A DNA stretch of 9,039 nucleotides from an uncultured Blautia sp. (GCA_900552095.1 URYM01000062.1:1-9039), one strand, 5' to 3'; positions 1 through 6,297 are shown, counted from the first letter of the stretch. Program-made: numbers and translations. The notes: generated by a model not told the origin, from the letters alone.

Positions 1-46
1 AGATCTAGTACGGTCTCGTGGGCTCGGAGATGTGTATAAGAGACAG
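1..46 (+). other. Illumina Nextera adapter and i7 index (library artefact)
   Basis: These bases are sequencing-library oligonucleotide, not genome. Bases 1-4 (AGAT) match the 3' end of the P7 flow-cell primer. Bases 5-12 (CTAGTACG) match the i7 index that I recall as N702. Bases 13-46 are the complete Nextera Read 2 adapter, which ends in the 19-base Tn5 mosaic end AGATGTGTATAAGAGACAG at 28-46. The order P7 tail, index, adapter is exactly the layout of a Nextera library molecule. Genomic sequence therefore begins at about base 47. The identification rests on recalled oligo sequences, but the match is full length. Confidence 0.97.
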
Positions 47-962
47 GATCCAGATCTTTCAGCAGTTCTTCCGGTGACAGGCGGGTCTTATCTTCTGTGA
101 GGGGCTTCTGGCGGTCCAGACGTCCGGCCACATAGAAAGCATTGTCGATCAATACAGCTTCGTCTGCCAGAAGGTGGATCCCTGCCCGGGTGAGCAGTTC
201 TTCCATCCGGGGATCCCGGCTGTCTTCGGCTGTGCCAAGAGAGAAACCGCCCAACAGCTTTTCGCTGATATCGTGGTTGCCCCAGCAGGCATACGTTCCG
301 TAGGCAGAGCGGATGGAAGAGAGAAGCTCACAGATCCGGTCGGGATCATCGAGGGCATCGTACTCGTTGTCAAAAATGTCTCCGGCGATGCACACCAGAT
401 CCGGATTCTGCTCATTTATTTTTTCTGTCATGCGCGCCACATCGGCGCTGGTGATGCTGTAGCCGAGATGGAGGTCAGAGAGCAGAACGATCGTAAGTGT
501 TTCTCTTCCGGCACAGCTTTTTGCCACATCCACTTCATAGTCGGTTGTGTGGATCCGATGCGCATTGTATGCACCCCGGAAACTTCCGCCGAGAACCAGA
601 CAAGCTGCTAAGATGCCTGCCAGTGTGAGGGCTGCAGCCGAGCGAAAGAATTTTTCCGGAATATGGAAAGCATATTTTAAAAGCAGGCGCACCAGATCGG
701 CAGTCAGAATGGCCAGGAGAATGTAAAGAAAAGTACCCAGCCAGTAGTTGCTGAAGCGTCTGATTGCAGCCTGAAAACCGGAGGAAGGAAGCAGAAAGGC
801 AAAAAGCAAAGAACTGGCGGCCAGGGCGTACAGCGTTATAAAAATCGCGGTAAACCAGCGATTTTTCAGATGGGGGCTGCACAGATGGAGCCAGTGGAAA
901 ATTCTGCGGATTACGTAGTAGTTGAGAAAAAGATAAACAGGGACGATTAGCAGTAAGATCAT
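47..962 (-). CDS. Membrane-anchored calcineurin-like metallophosphoesterase (3' end missing)
   Basis: Reading the minus strand from 962 gives an uninterrupted frame of 305 residues that reaches the contig edge with no stop. The first 130 or so residues hold about four hydrophobic segments (roughly 1-18, 38-60, 75-95, 108-128), so the protein is probably anchored in the membrane. A metallophosphoesterase domain follows, with the metal-binding motifs LSDLHLG (Asp163, His165), GDIFDN (Asp195) and GNHD (228-231). The C-terminal GHxH-type metal motifs are beyond the contig end. This order resembles YkuE/YaeI-like phosphoesterases, which act on phosphate esters such as lipid or nucleotide substrates; the actual substrate cannot be told. 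I chose the ATG at 962 over the in-frame ATG at 968 because the GGGAG box lies 7 bases from the former and only 1 from the latter. If the adapter is not trimmed, the frame continues into it and gains a false tail. Confidence 0.88.
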
Positions 963-969
963 ATTCATG

Positions 970-974
970 CTCCC
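970..974 (-). promoter_or_regulatory. Ribosome binding site deciding the phosphoesterase start
   Basis: On the minus strand GGGAG precedes two in-frame ATG codons. The distance is 1 base to the ATG at 968 and 7 bases to the ATG at 962. The 7-base spacing is the normal one, so 962 is the more likely start, shortening the protein by two residues. Confidence 0.55.
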
Positions 975-995
975 TTTCTTATTAATCGTCCCTAT

Positions 996-1024
996 TTTAT
1001 CACAGATTTCTTAAGAAATGTTAA
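996..1024 (-). promoter_or_regulatory. Putative sigma-A promoter of the phosphoesterase gene
   Basis: On the minus strand TTAACA (1019-1024) is followed after 17 bases by GATAAA (996-1001), preceded by an extended -10 TG (TGTGATAAA). The site lies about 35 bases upstream of the start codon. Both boxes are imperfect, so confidence is moderate. It would let the phosphoesterase be transcribed independently of the upstream EIIC-like gene. Confidence 0.45.
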
Positions 1025-1065
1025 AAAAGGCAGGAAATTCTTCCGAAAAGATCCGGAAAAAATTT
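1023..1065 (-). terminator. Weak terminator-like hairpin after the EIIC-like gene
   Basis: On the minus strand, just past the EIIC-like stop codon, TTCCG (1054-1058) pairs with CGGAA (1041-1045) around an 8-base loop. The stem can be extended through AT-rich flanks with a mismatch and a bulge. A run of six T lies about 8 bases after the extended stem (1023-1028). The stem is short and the T-run is displaced, so termination may be partial. Confidence 0.3.
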
Positions 1066-1072
1066 TAAAGAT

Positions 1073-2140
1073 TTAGAACTCCAGCTGCATATCTCCGAAT
1101 TTGATCCAGTTCTTTTTCCGCATAAATTCAGAGATGAGCAGAGTGACAGCGGCAGGAAGAATAAACTGGATCAGCAGGATTTTGAGAAGGACGATCATTC
1201 CGGCCTCCGTCTGTGTCATAACCTGCCAGGTCATGATCTGACCGACAAAGCCGGCAGAACCCATACCTGATCCGGTAGCGTTATTTGTCATGTGGAAAAC
1301 CATCGTTCCGATGGGCCCTAAAATGGCGCTGGAGAGGATGGCAGGGAGCCAGATCACCGGTTTTCTCACAATGTTTGGAACCTGCAGCATGGAAGTCCCG
1401 ATTCCCTGAGCCAGAAGGCCGCCCATCTTGTTTTCGCGGTAGCTGGCCACGGCAAAACCTACCATATTGCAGCAGCAGCCTACCGTTGCGGCTCCGGCGG
1501 CCAGTCCGGACAGATTTAAGATGACGCCCAGAGCGGCGGAACTGATAGGAAGCGTAAGGATCATACCCATCAGAACGGAGACAATGATTCCCATCAGGAA
1601 GGGCTGCTGCTCGGTTCCCCAGTTCACCAGACTGCCCAGACCTGCCATGAAGGAAGAGATGGGCGGTCCCACCAGAAGCCCCACAGCAGATCCGGAGAGG
1701 ATGGTGACGAGGGGAGTAAGAATGATGTCGATCTTCGTTTTTCCGGAGATCAGGTGTCCGATTTCAATGCCTATATAGGCGGCGATAAAAGCGCCCAGCG
1801 GTTCCCCGGGGCCGGATAACACGGCGGCTCCGGCTTCGTTTAAGAAAGAATCGGCTGTAATCTGTCCGGCAAAACCGCCCACCATACCTGCGGTGGCGGC
1901 GGAGAGGATAACCAGAGGGGCCTCTTTAAAACGGCAGGCCACACCCACGCCGATACCGGCTCCGGTGACCGCGGCTGCCATTTTTCCGATCAGGTAGATC
2001 AGATCTCCGATATTGCCCCCGATCAGAGTGCCGATCTGCTGGATGATAGTTCCGACGATCAGAGTGGAAAAAAGGCCGGTGGCCATTCCGCTTAAGCCGT
2101 CGAGAAAAATGCGGTTCAAGTACTTTTTCAATGTTTCCAT
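1073..2140 (-). CDS. PfoR-like / PTS_EIIC_2 family membrane protein
   Basis: The 355-residue product is strongly hydrophobic and Gly/Ala-rich, with roughly eight to ten predicted membrane segments and short polar ends. The sequence pattern (for example VGPPISSFMAGLGSLV near the middle and NNATGSGMGSAGF near residue 285) fits the EIIC-like family PF13303. That family includes PfoR, named as a regulator of perfringolysin O in Clostridium perfringens. True PTS permeases work with EIIA and EIIB phosphocarriers. No such domain or gene is present here, so sugar phosphotransfer is not demonstrated and the substrate is unknown. The start at 2140 has AAGGAG 6 bases upstream. A promoter with a TTGATT box lies just upstream, divergent from asnB. 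Family assignment is fairly secure; function is not. Confidence 0.8.
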   Translation of the reverse strand: METLKKYLNRIFLDGLSGMATGLFSTLIVGTIIQQIGTLIGGNIGDLIYLIGKMAAAVTGAGIGVGVACRFKEAPLVILSAATAGMVGGFAGQITADSFLNEAGAAVLSGPGEPLGAFIAAYIGIEIGHLISGKTKIDIILTPLVTILSGSAVGLLVGPPISSFMAGLGSLVNWGTEQQPFLMGIIVSVLMGMILTLPISSAALGVILNLSGLAAGAATVGCCCNMVGFAVASYRENKMGGLLAQGIGTSMLQVPNIVRKPVIWLPAILSSAILGPIGTMVFHMTNNATGSGMGSAGFVGQIMTWQVMTQTEAGMIVLLKILLIQFILPAAVTLLISEFMRKKNWIKFGDMQLEF

Positions 2141-2194
2141 AGTATTCTCCTTCTTGAATTTACAACTGTCTTGTCAGAAGTTTGCTGACTGTGA

Positions 2195-2223
2195 AGTTTA
2201 TCACATTTGGCATAAAAAATCAA
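2195..2223 (-). promoter_or_regulatory. Sigma-A promoter of the EIIC-like gene
   Basis: On the minus strand TTGATT (2218-2223) and TAAACT (2195-2200) are separated by exactly 17 bases, about 55 bases ahead of the start codon. Transcription would begin near 2188. A small inverted repeat GTCAG-7-CTGAC (2174-2190) falls at the start of the predicted transcript. Confidence 0.6.
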
Positions 2224-2261
2224 GAGTTGGAAAAGTGGAAAGGTGATATACTAAGAAAAAG

Positions 2262-2290
2262 TTGAATCTGAAAAGTGATTATGCTACAAT
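2262..2290 (+). promoter_or_regulatory. Sigma-A promoter of asnB
   Basis: TTGAAT (2262-2267) and TACAAT (2285-2290) are 17 bases apart, and a TG one base before the -10 box makes it an extended -10 promoter. Transcription would start near 2297, leaving a leader of about 60 bases. That leader is too short for a T-box and shows no riboswitch-like structure. The promoter diverges from that of the EIIC-like gene, with 38 bases between the two -35 boxes. Confidence 0.7.
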
Positions 2291-2344
2291 AAGGCGAAAA
2301 ATATGCGGGAATAAAACTGGCGGAATCAGGCCTGCAGAATCGGT

Positions 2345-2351
2345 AAGGAGG
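2345..2351 (+). promoter_or_regulatory. asnB: Ribosome binding site fixing the asnB start
   Basis: A full AAGGAGG lies 6 bases before the ATG at 2358. It rules out the longer in-frame extension that would begin at a TTG inside the -35 box. It also places Cys directly after the initiator Met, as the enzyme needs. Confidence 0.85.
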
Positions 2352-2357
2352 AGTAGT

Positions 2358-4211
2358 ATGTGCGGGATTTGTGGATTTGTCGGGAAGGTGGAAGATAAAA
2401 GCGCCATCCTGGAGAAGATGATGAACCGGATTATCCATCGGGGGCCTGATGATGCGGGAACGTATGAGAAAAAAGAAGCGGCTCTGGGATTTCGGCGTCT
2501 GAGCATCATCGATCTGGAAAACGGCCATCAGCCCATGTTCAACGAGAACGGAGATGTGGTAATCGTATTTAACGGGGAAATCTATAATCACCGGGAAGTG
2601 CGCAGAGACCTGGAAGAAAAGGGGCACATCTTCAAGAATGCGTCGGACACGGAATGTCTGATCCATGCCTATGAAGAATATAAGGAAGGAATGCTCTCGA
2701 GACTGCGCGGTATGTTCGGATTTGCGGTCTGGGATGAAAAGGAAAACACTCTTTTTATGGCTCGGGATTTCTTCGGGATCAAGCCGCTTTATTACAGTGT
2801 GATCAACGGCTGTCTGGTTTTTGGATCAGAGATCAAGAGTATTCTGGAATTTCCGGGATATAAAAAGGAAGTCAATCCGGAGGCGCTGGATCAGTATTTA
2901 AGTTATCAGTATTCTGTTTTGCCGGAAACTTTCTTTAAAGGGATTTACAAGCTGATGCCGGGGCACTATCTGAAATATAAGGACGGACAGATGGAAACGT
3001 ATCAGTACTGGAATCCAATGCTGCATCCGGAGAAGAAGCAGAAAGCCGGAGAGATCCAGGCGGAGATGAAGCGCAGTCTGGAGGATTCCATCAAAGCGCA
3101 CAAGATCAGCGATGTGGAGGTGGGATCCCTCCTCTCAAGCGGTGTGGATTCCAGCTATATTCTGGCTAATGCAGATGTGGATAAGACCTTTACCGTGGGA
3201 TTTAAAGAAGGGCACGGACAGTACAGCGAGATCAGCCAGGCCAGCGGGCTGTCTGCTCAGCTGGGCTGTGAGAATTATCAGAAAGTAATTACTGCGAAGG
3301 AGTACTGGGGAGCACTGCCCAGAATTATGTATCATATGGATGAGCCTCTGGCAGATCCGGCGGCGGTGGCGCTCTATTTTGTGGATCAGCTGGCGGCGGA
3401 GCATCTGAAAGTGGTTATGTCGGGGGAAGGCTCGGATGAACTTTTTGGCGGATATAATATTTATCATGAACCTGCCTCTCTCAGGCCTTTTAAAATCTTC
3501 CCGGCAGCTCTGAAGCACTGGGCGAGAGGGAAGCTGACAGCTTCTCACCGGAACTTCAAGGGGAAAAATTATGTGATCCGGGGCTGTACCCCTCTGGAAA
3601 AGAGATTCATCGGGAATGCCCGGATGATGGATCAGGAGGAAAAGCGGAGGATTCTGGCAGACGGACTTCCGGCCACAGATCCGGCAGTCCTGACGGAAGC
3701 TTTCTATGAGAAAACCAGGGGAATGGACGAGGTGTCCAGGATGCAGTATATCGATCTGAATTTCTGGCTGCCCGGGGACATTCTTCTGAAAGCGGATAAG
3801 ATGAGTATGGCTCATTCGCTGGAGACCAGGGTTCCTTTTCTGGATCGGGAAGTTTTTCGCACAGCCAGTAAGCTGTCACTGTCTAACAAGGTGAAGGGGA
3901 AGACGACCAAGGCGGCTTTCCGTCAGGTGGCATCAGAGAAACTGCCGGAATCTACATTTAAGAAGAAGAAACTGGGATTTCCCGTGCCGATCCGTGTCTG
4001 GTTAAAGCAGCCGGGGTATTATGAGAAAGTGAAGAAAGCTTTTACCGGGGAGGATGCAGGACTGTTTTTTAAGAGGGAAGAACTGGTAAAGTTGCTGGAG
4101 GAACATTACCGGGGAGAAAAGGATAACAGCAGAAAGATCTGGGAAGTTTATATGTTTCTTCTGTGGTATCAGGTTTATTTCCATGATTTCGAGAAATATG
4201 AGACAAAATAG
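2358..4211 (+). CDS. asnB: Asparagine synthetase B, glutamine-hydrolysing
   Basis: The 617-residue product makes asparagine from aspartate, ATP and glutamine in the cytoplasm. The N-terminal class II glutaminase domain begins MCGICGFVG, so Cys2 becomes the N-terminal nucleophile after Met removal. It also carries RGPDD, Arg46/47, NGE (72-74) and Asp97, which bind glutamine in this fold. The C-terminal synthetase domain has the ATP pyrophosphatase loop SGVDSS (261-266), GEGSDELFGGY (356-366) and LETRVPFLD (488-496) with the preceding DKMSM at 480. All expected motifs are present and the length matches Bacillus-type AsnB/AsnO proteins of about 610-630 residues. The gene is monocistronic: it has its own promoter and a strong terminator directly after the stop. 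Paralogues serving sporulation or cell-wall amidation exist in Firmicutes, so a specialised role cannot be excluded. Confidence 0.96.
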   Translation: MCGICGFVGKVEDKSAILEKMMNRIIHRGPDDAGTYEKKEAALGFRRLSIIDLENGHQPMFNENGDVVIVFNGEIYNHREVRRDLEEKGHIFKNASDTECLIHAYEEYKEGMLSRLRGMFGFAVWDEKENTLFMARDFFGIKPLYYSVINGCLVFGSEIKSILEFPGYKKEVNPEALDQYLSYQYSVLPETFFKGIYKLMPGHYLKYKDGQMETYQYWNPMLHPEKKQKAGEIQAEMKRSLEDSIKAHKISDVEVGSLLSSGVDSSYILANADVDKTFTVGFKEGHGQYSEISQASGLSAQLGCENYQKVITAKEYWGALPRIMYHMDEPLADPAAVALYFVDQLAAEHLKVVMSGEGSDELFGGYNIYHEPASLRPFKIFPAALKHWARGKLTASHRNFKGKNYVIRGCTPLEKRFIGNARMMDQEEKRRILADGLPATDPAVLTEAFYEKTRGMDEVSRMQYIDLNFWLPGDILLKADKMSMAHSLETRVPFLDREVFRTASKLSLSNKVKGKTTKAAFRQVASEKLPESTFKKKKLGFPVPIRVWLKQPGYYEKVKKAFTGEDAGLFFKREELVKLLEEHYRGEKDNSRKIWEVYMFLLWYQVYFHDFEKYETK

Positions 4212-4216
4212 AAAAG

Positions 4217-4248
4217 AAAAAAGCCAGGGACGAAGTCCTGGCTTTTTT
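4217..4248. terminator. Bidirectional intrinsic terminator shared by asnB and tRNA-fMet
   Basis: Six A, GCCAGG, an 8-base loop, CCTGGC and six T form a 12-bp stem that reads as a hairpin plus T-run on both strands. It begins 5 bases after the asnB stop and lies 2 bases past the 3' end of the convergent tRNA gene. It can therefore end both transcripts. Confidence 0.92.
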
Positions 4249-4250
4249 AA

Positions 4251-4324
4251 TAGCGGGGACAGGATTTGAACCTGTGACCTTCGGGTTATGAGCCCGACGA
4301 GCTTCCAGACTGCTCCACCCCGCG
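4251..4324 (-). tRNA. Initiator tRNA-fMet (CAT)
   Basis: The minus strand folds into a complete 74-base cloverleaf without CCA. It has a seven-base acceptor arm starting CGCGGGG, D-stem GAGC/GCTC, anticodon stem TCGGG/CCCGA with loop CTCATAA (anticodon CAT), variable loop AGGTC, T-arm ACAGG-TTCAAAT-CCTGT and discriminator A73. The initiator marks are present: three consecutive G:C pairs at the base of the anticodon stem, A11:U24 in the D-stem and no Watson-Crick pair at 1:72. The 1:72 combination is C:U, whereas Escherichia coli has C:A. The 3' CCA is not encoded and must be added by the nucleotidyltransferase. It supplies formyl-Met-tRNA for translation initiation. Confidence 0.95.
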
Positions 4325-4338
4325 TCGCTTATGTTCTT

Positions 4339-4367
4339 ATTATATGCCTGAGTTTTTCATTTGTCAA
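4339..4367 (-). promoter_or_regulatory. Perfect-consensus promoter of tRNA-fMet
   Basis: On the minus strand TTGACA (4362-4367) and TATAAT (4339-4344) match the sigma-A consensus at every position, with the ideal 17-base spacer. Transcription would start near 4332, giving a leader of only about 8 bases before the mature tRNA 5' end at 4324. This fits a strongly expressed stable RNA. Confidence 0.9.
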
Positions 4368-4423
4368 GCCATACCGGACGGGAAAAAGTGACAGAAAACG
4401 ATTCCGGAAGGGGAAGTTGTTTC

Positions 4424-4452
4424 TTGTCTCACCCGGAAAAGTAGGATATAAT
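4424..4452 (+). promoter_or_regulatory. Sigma-A promoter of the sortase-sirtuin-DUF951 cluster
   Basis: TTGTCT (4424-4429) and a perfect TATAAT (4447-4452) are 17 bases apart. Transcription would start near 4459, about 25 bases before the sortase ATG. The promoter stands back to back with the tRNA promoter. Confidence 0.75.
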
Positions 4453-4482
4453 GAGGAAAAAGGAAAAGAAAAGGGGAATAAA

Positions 4483-5295
4483 ATGGCAAAGAATAAAAAG
4501 AAGAAGGGCAGCCGGGCGGGAAAGGTGATCTGGACTTTCTTTTTTCTGCTTTTTCTGGGAATCTTCTGCTTTTCGGCTTACAAGCTGATTACCATATATA
4601 TGGAATATAAGGAGGGGACGGACGAATACCAGGGGCTGCAGAAATATGCAGTATCAGAGACTGTAAAACCGGCGGAAAAAGACGGACAGGACGGCCTGGA
4701 CAGCCAGGAAACTGCCGGTACAGCATATCAGCCTCCTCAGGTTGATTTTGCGGCGCTGCAGGCGATCAACCCGGACGTGATCGGCTGGATCGATATGGAG
4801 ATGCTGGATATCAGCTATCCGATCGTACAGGGAGCGGACAATGAATATTATCTGCACAATACGGTGGAAAAAAATTATAATTTTGCCGGGTCTATCTTCG
4901 CCGATGCGGCAAATGCAGGAGACTTTTCTGATCACAATACGATCCTTTACGGGCATAATATGAAGAACAAGTCCATGTTCGGGAGCCTGAAGTTTATGAC
5001 GGAAAAGGAAGCGTATAAAAAGAGCCGGTATTTCTGGATCTGTACGCCGGAGCATACTTATAAGTACGAGGTGTTTTCCGCCTATGTCACCAGTGTGCAG
5101 AGCGATACCTATACCATTTACCGGGAGGGCGGAGAAGAGTTCCGGGAATGGACGGAGCGGCAGGCTTCTTATTCGGCTATGCCCAATGAGGGGATGACTT
5201 ACAGTGAGGACGATTATGTAGTAACGCTTTCTACCTGTACGGCCGATGACGATCACCGGTACGTGGTTCTTGGAAAACGGGTGGAGACGCTGTAG
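4483..5295 (+). CDS. Class B sortase
   Basis: The 270-residue product is a membrane-bound cysteine transpeptidase that cleaves a sorting signal in a secreted protein and joins it to the cell wall or to another subunit. A Lys-rich start (residues 1-13) is followed by one hydrophobic segment at about 17-36, giving an uncleaved N-terminal anchor with the enzyme outside. The catalytic residues are His158 in YGHN, Cys252 in TLSTC and Arg259. The YGHN context and the helix-rich insert before TLSTC fit class B. The start at 4483 has AGGGG 6 bases upstream; a longer in-frame ATG at 4288 lies inside the tRNA gene and is rejected. No protein with an LPxTG- or NPxTN-like signal is in the window, so the substrate is elsewhere. 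The sirtuin gene follows after 11 bases, and its ribosome binding site overlaps this stop codon. Confidence 0.93.
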   Translation: MAKNKKKKGSRAGKVIWTFFFLLFLGIFCFSAYKLITIYMEYKEGTDEYQGLQKYAVSETVKPAEKDGQDGLDSQETAGTAYQPPQVDFAALQAINPDVIGWIDMEMLDISYPIVQGADNEYYLHNTVEKNYNFAGSIFADAANAGDFSDHNTILYGHNMKNKSMFGSLKFMTEKEAYKKSRYFWICTPEHTYKYEVFSAYVTSVQSDTYTIYREGGEEFREWTERQASYSAMPNEGMTYSEDDYVVTLSTCTADDDHRYVVLGKRVETL

Positions 5296-5306
5296 GAGGA
5301 GAGAAG

Positions 5307-6029
5307 ATGGAGGAAGAAAAACTTTTACAGGAATGGATCGACCGCTATGACAGCATTGTATTCTTCGGCGGGGCAGGCGTCTCCACGGAGAGCGGGATTC
5401 CGGATTTCCGGAGTGTGGACGGTATTTATAATCAGGAATATGACTGGCCGCCGGAGACGATCTTAAGTCACACTTTTTTTATGCAGCGGCCGGAGGAATT
5501 TTATCGTTTTTATCGGAAGAAAATGCTGGTTCTGGATGCGCAGCCAAACGAAGCGCACCGGAAGCTGGCCGAATTTGAGCGGGCGGGAAAGCTGCAGGCG
5601 GTGGTGACTCAGAATATCGACGGGCTTCATCAGAAGGCGGGAAGCCGGAAGGTCTATGAACTCCACGGAAGTATTCATCGGAACTACTGCATGAAGTGCC
5701 GCAGATTTTATACGGGAGAGGAGCTGCAGAAGACCGAAGGGATTCCTCTGTGCAGCTGCGGCGGAACGATAAAACCGGATGTGGTACTTTATGAGGAAGG
5801 ATTGGATTCCGGCACCATGCGGGGAGCAATCGAAGCGATTGCCCGGGCAGATCTTCTGATCGTGGGCGGTACTTCTCTGGCGGTATATCCGGCAGCGGGG
5901 CTTCTCGATTACTTTCGGGGAGAAAAAATTGTATTAATTAACAAGGGAGCCACATCTTTGGATCGGCGGGCGGATCTTCTGATCCAGCAGCCCATCGGTC
6001 AGGTGCTGGGTCGGATTCAGGTGAGGTAG
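5307..6029 (+). CDS. Sir2-family NAD-dependent protein deacylase
   Basis: The 240-residue sirtuin removes acyl groups from lysine side chains using NAD, giving nicotinamide and O-acyl-ADP-ribose in the cytoplasm. It shows the NAD-binding GGAGVSTESGIPDFR (21-35), TQNIDGLH (101-108), the catalytic His120 in ELHGS and GGTSLAVYPAAG near the C-terminal part of the Rossmann fold. A zinc site is formed by Cys128-x2-Cys131 and Cys149-x-Cys151. The helix that carries a Tyr-x-x-Arg acyl-binding pair in SIRT5 and CobB reads YRFY here (66-69), so Arg is replaced by Tyr; this hints at deacetylase rather than desuccinylase activity (inference). Length is normal for bacterial sirtuins. AGGAGG at 5294-5299 overlaps the sortase stop codon, suggesting one transcript and coupled translation. 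Confidence 0.95.
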   Translation: MEEEKLLQEWIDRYDSIVFFGGAGVSTESGIPDFRSVDGIYNQEYDWPPETILSHTFFMQRPEEFYRFYRKKMLVLDAQPNEAHRKLAEFERAGKLQAVVTQNIDGLHQKAGSRKVYELHGSIHRNYCMKCRRFYTGEELQKTEGIPLCSCGGTIKPDVVLYEEGLDSGTMRGAIEAIARADLLIVGGTSLAVYPAAGLLDYFRGEKIVLINKGATSLDRRADLLIQQPIGQVLGRIQVR

Positions 6030-6032
6030 GAT

Positions 6033-6218
6033 ATGGATAAATATGAAGTGGGGGATGTACTTCGGTTGAAAAAGCAGCATCCCTGCGGAAGCAGTCAGTG
6101 GGAGGTACTTCGGGTCGGCGCGGACTTCCGGCTGAAATGCATGGGCTGCGGCCATCAGATCATGGTGCCGAGAAAGCTGGTAGAGAAAAATACCAGGGAG
6201 ATAAAGAAAAAGGCATAA
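6033..6218 (+). CDS. DUF951 family protein
   Basis: This 61-residue basic protein matches the small DUF951 family (PF06107; YyzM-like in Bacillus), whose function is not known to me. The family pattern is clear: VGDVLRLKKQHPCGSSQWEV, then RVGADFRLKC, then MGCGHQIMVPR. The spaced Cys residues (Cys18, Cys36, Cys39) and compact beta-rich pattern suggest a small metal- or nucleic-acid-binding fold, but that is only inference. The stop of the sirtuin gene lies 3 bases before this ATG. GAGG at 6023-6026 inside the sirtuin end gives 6-base spacing, so translation is probably coupled. It is the last gene of the sortase cluster. Confidence 0.9.
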   Translation: MDKYEVGDVLRLKKQHPCGSSQWEVLRVGADFRLKCMGCGHQIMVPRKLVEKNTREIKKKA

Positions 6219-6238
6219 TGGGATTCTGAGTCAGTTCT

Positions 6239-6255
6239 TTCCTGCAGAGCAGGAA
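6239..6255. other. Perfect stem-loop after the DUF951 gene
   Basis: TTCCTGC and GCAGGAA form a 7-bp perfect stem around an AGA loop, 20 bases after the DUF951 stop and just upstream of the next promoter. There is no T-run after it on either strand, so it is not a standard intrinsic terminator. It may act as an RNA 3'-end stabiliser or a protein site, or have no role; read-through into the next gene is possible. Confidence 0.4.
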
Positions 6256-6268
6256 TTCGATAAAGTAT

Positions 6269-6297
6269 TTGAAGAATCTGACTATTTGTGATAAAAT
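6269..6297 (+). promoter_or_regulatory. Sigma-A promoter of the PPi-phosphofructokinase gene
   Basis: TTGAAG (6269-6274) and TAAAAT (6292-6297) are 17 bases apart. Transcription would start near 6304, leaving an A-rich leader of about 47 bases before the chosen ATG. Confidence 0.65.

Noticed and set aside
149..882. Two short minus-strand reading frames (149-415 and 535-882) inside the phosphoesterase region
   Set aside because: They are out of frame with the continuous 305-residue frame that carries the metal-binding motifs, and their products have no recognisable pattern.
2262..2357. N-terminal extension of asnB from a TTG at 2262
   Set aside because: It would start inside the -35 box, upstream of the predicted transcript. 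The ATG at 2358 has a full ribosome binding site and gives the essential N-terminal Cys.
2297..2357. Possible T-box or riboswitch leader ahead of asnB
   Set aside because: The leader is only about 60 bases, with no T-box core, specifier stem or terminator hairpin.
3135..3815. 226-codon minus-strand frame inside asnB
   Set aside because: Antisense shadow of a well-supported enzyme; Pro/His/Arg-rich product with no domain.
4288..4482. N-terminal extension of the sortase from ATG 4288
   Set aside because: It begins inside the tRNA gene and runs through both promoters. The extension has no family similarity, and 4483 has a proper ribosome binding site and a Lys-rich membrane-anchor start.
4654..5256. 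200-codon minus-strand frame inside the sortase gene
   Set aside because: Antisense shadow of conserved catalytic sequence, with no recognisable product.
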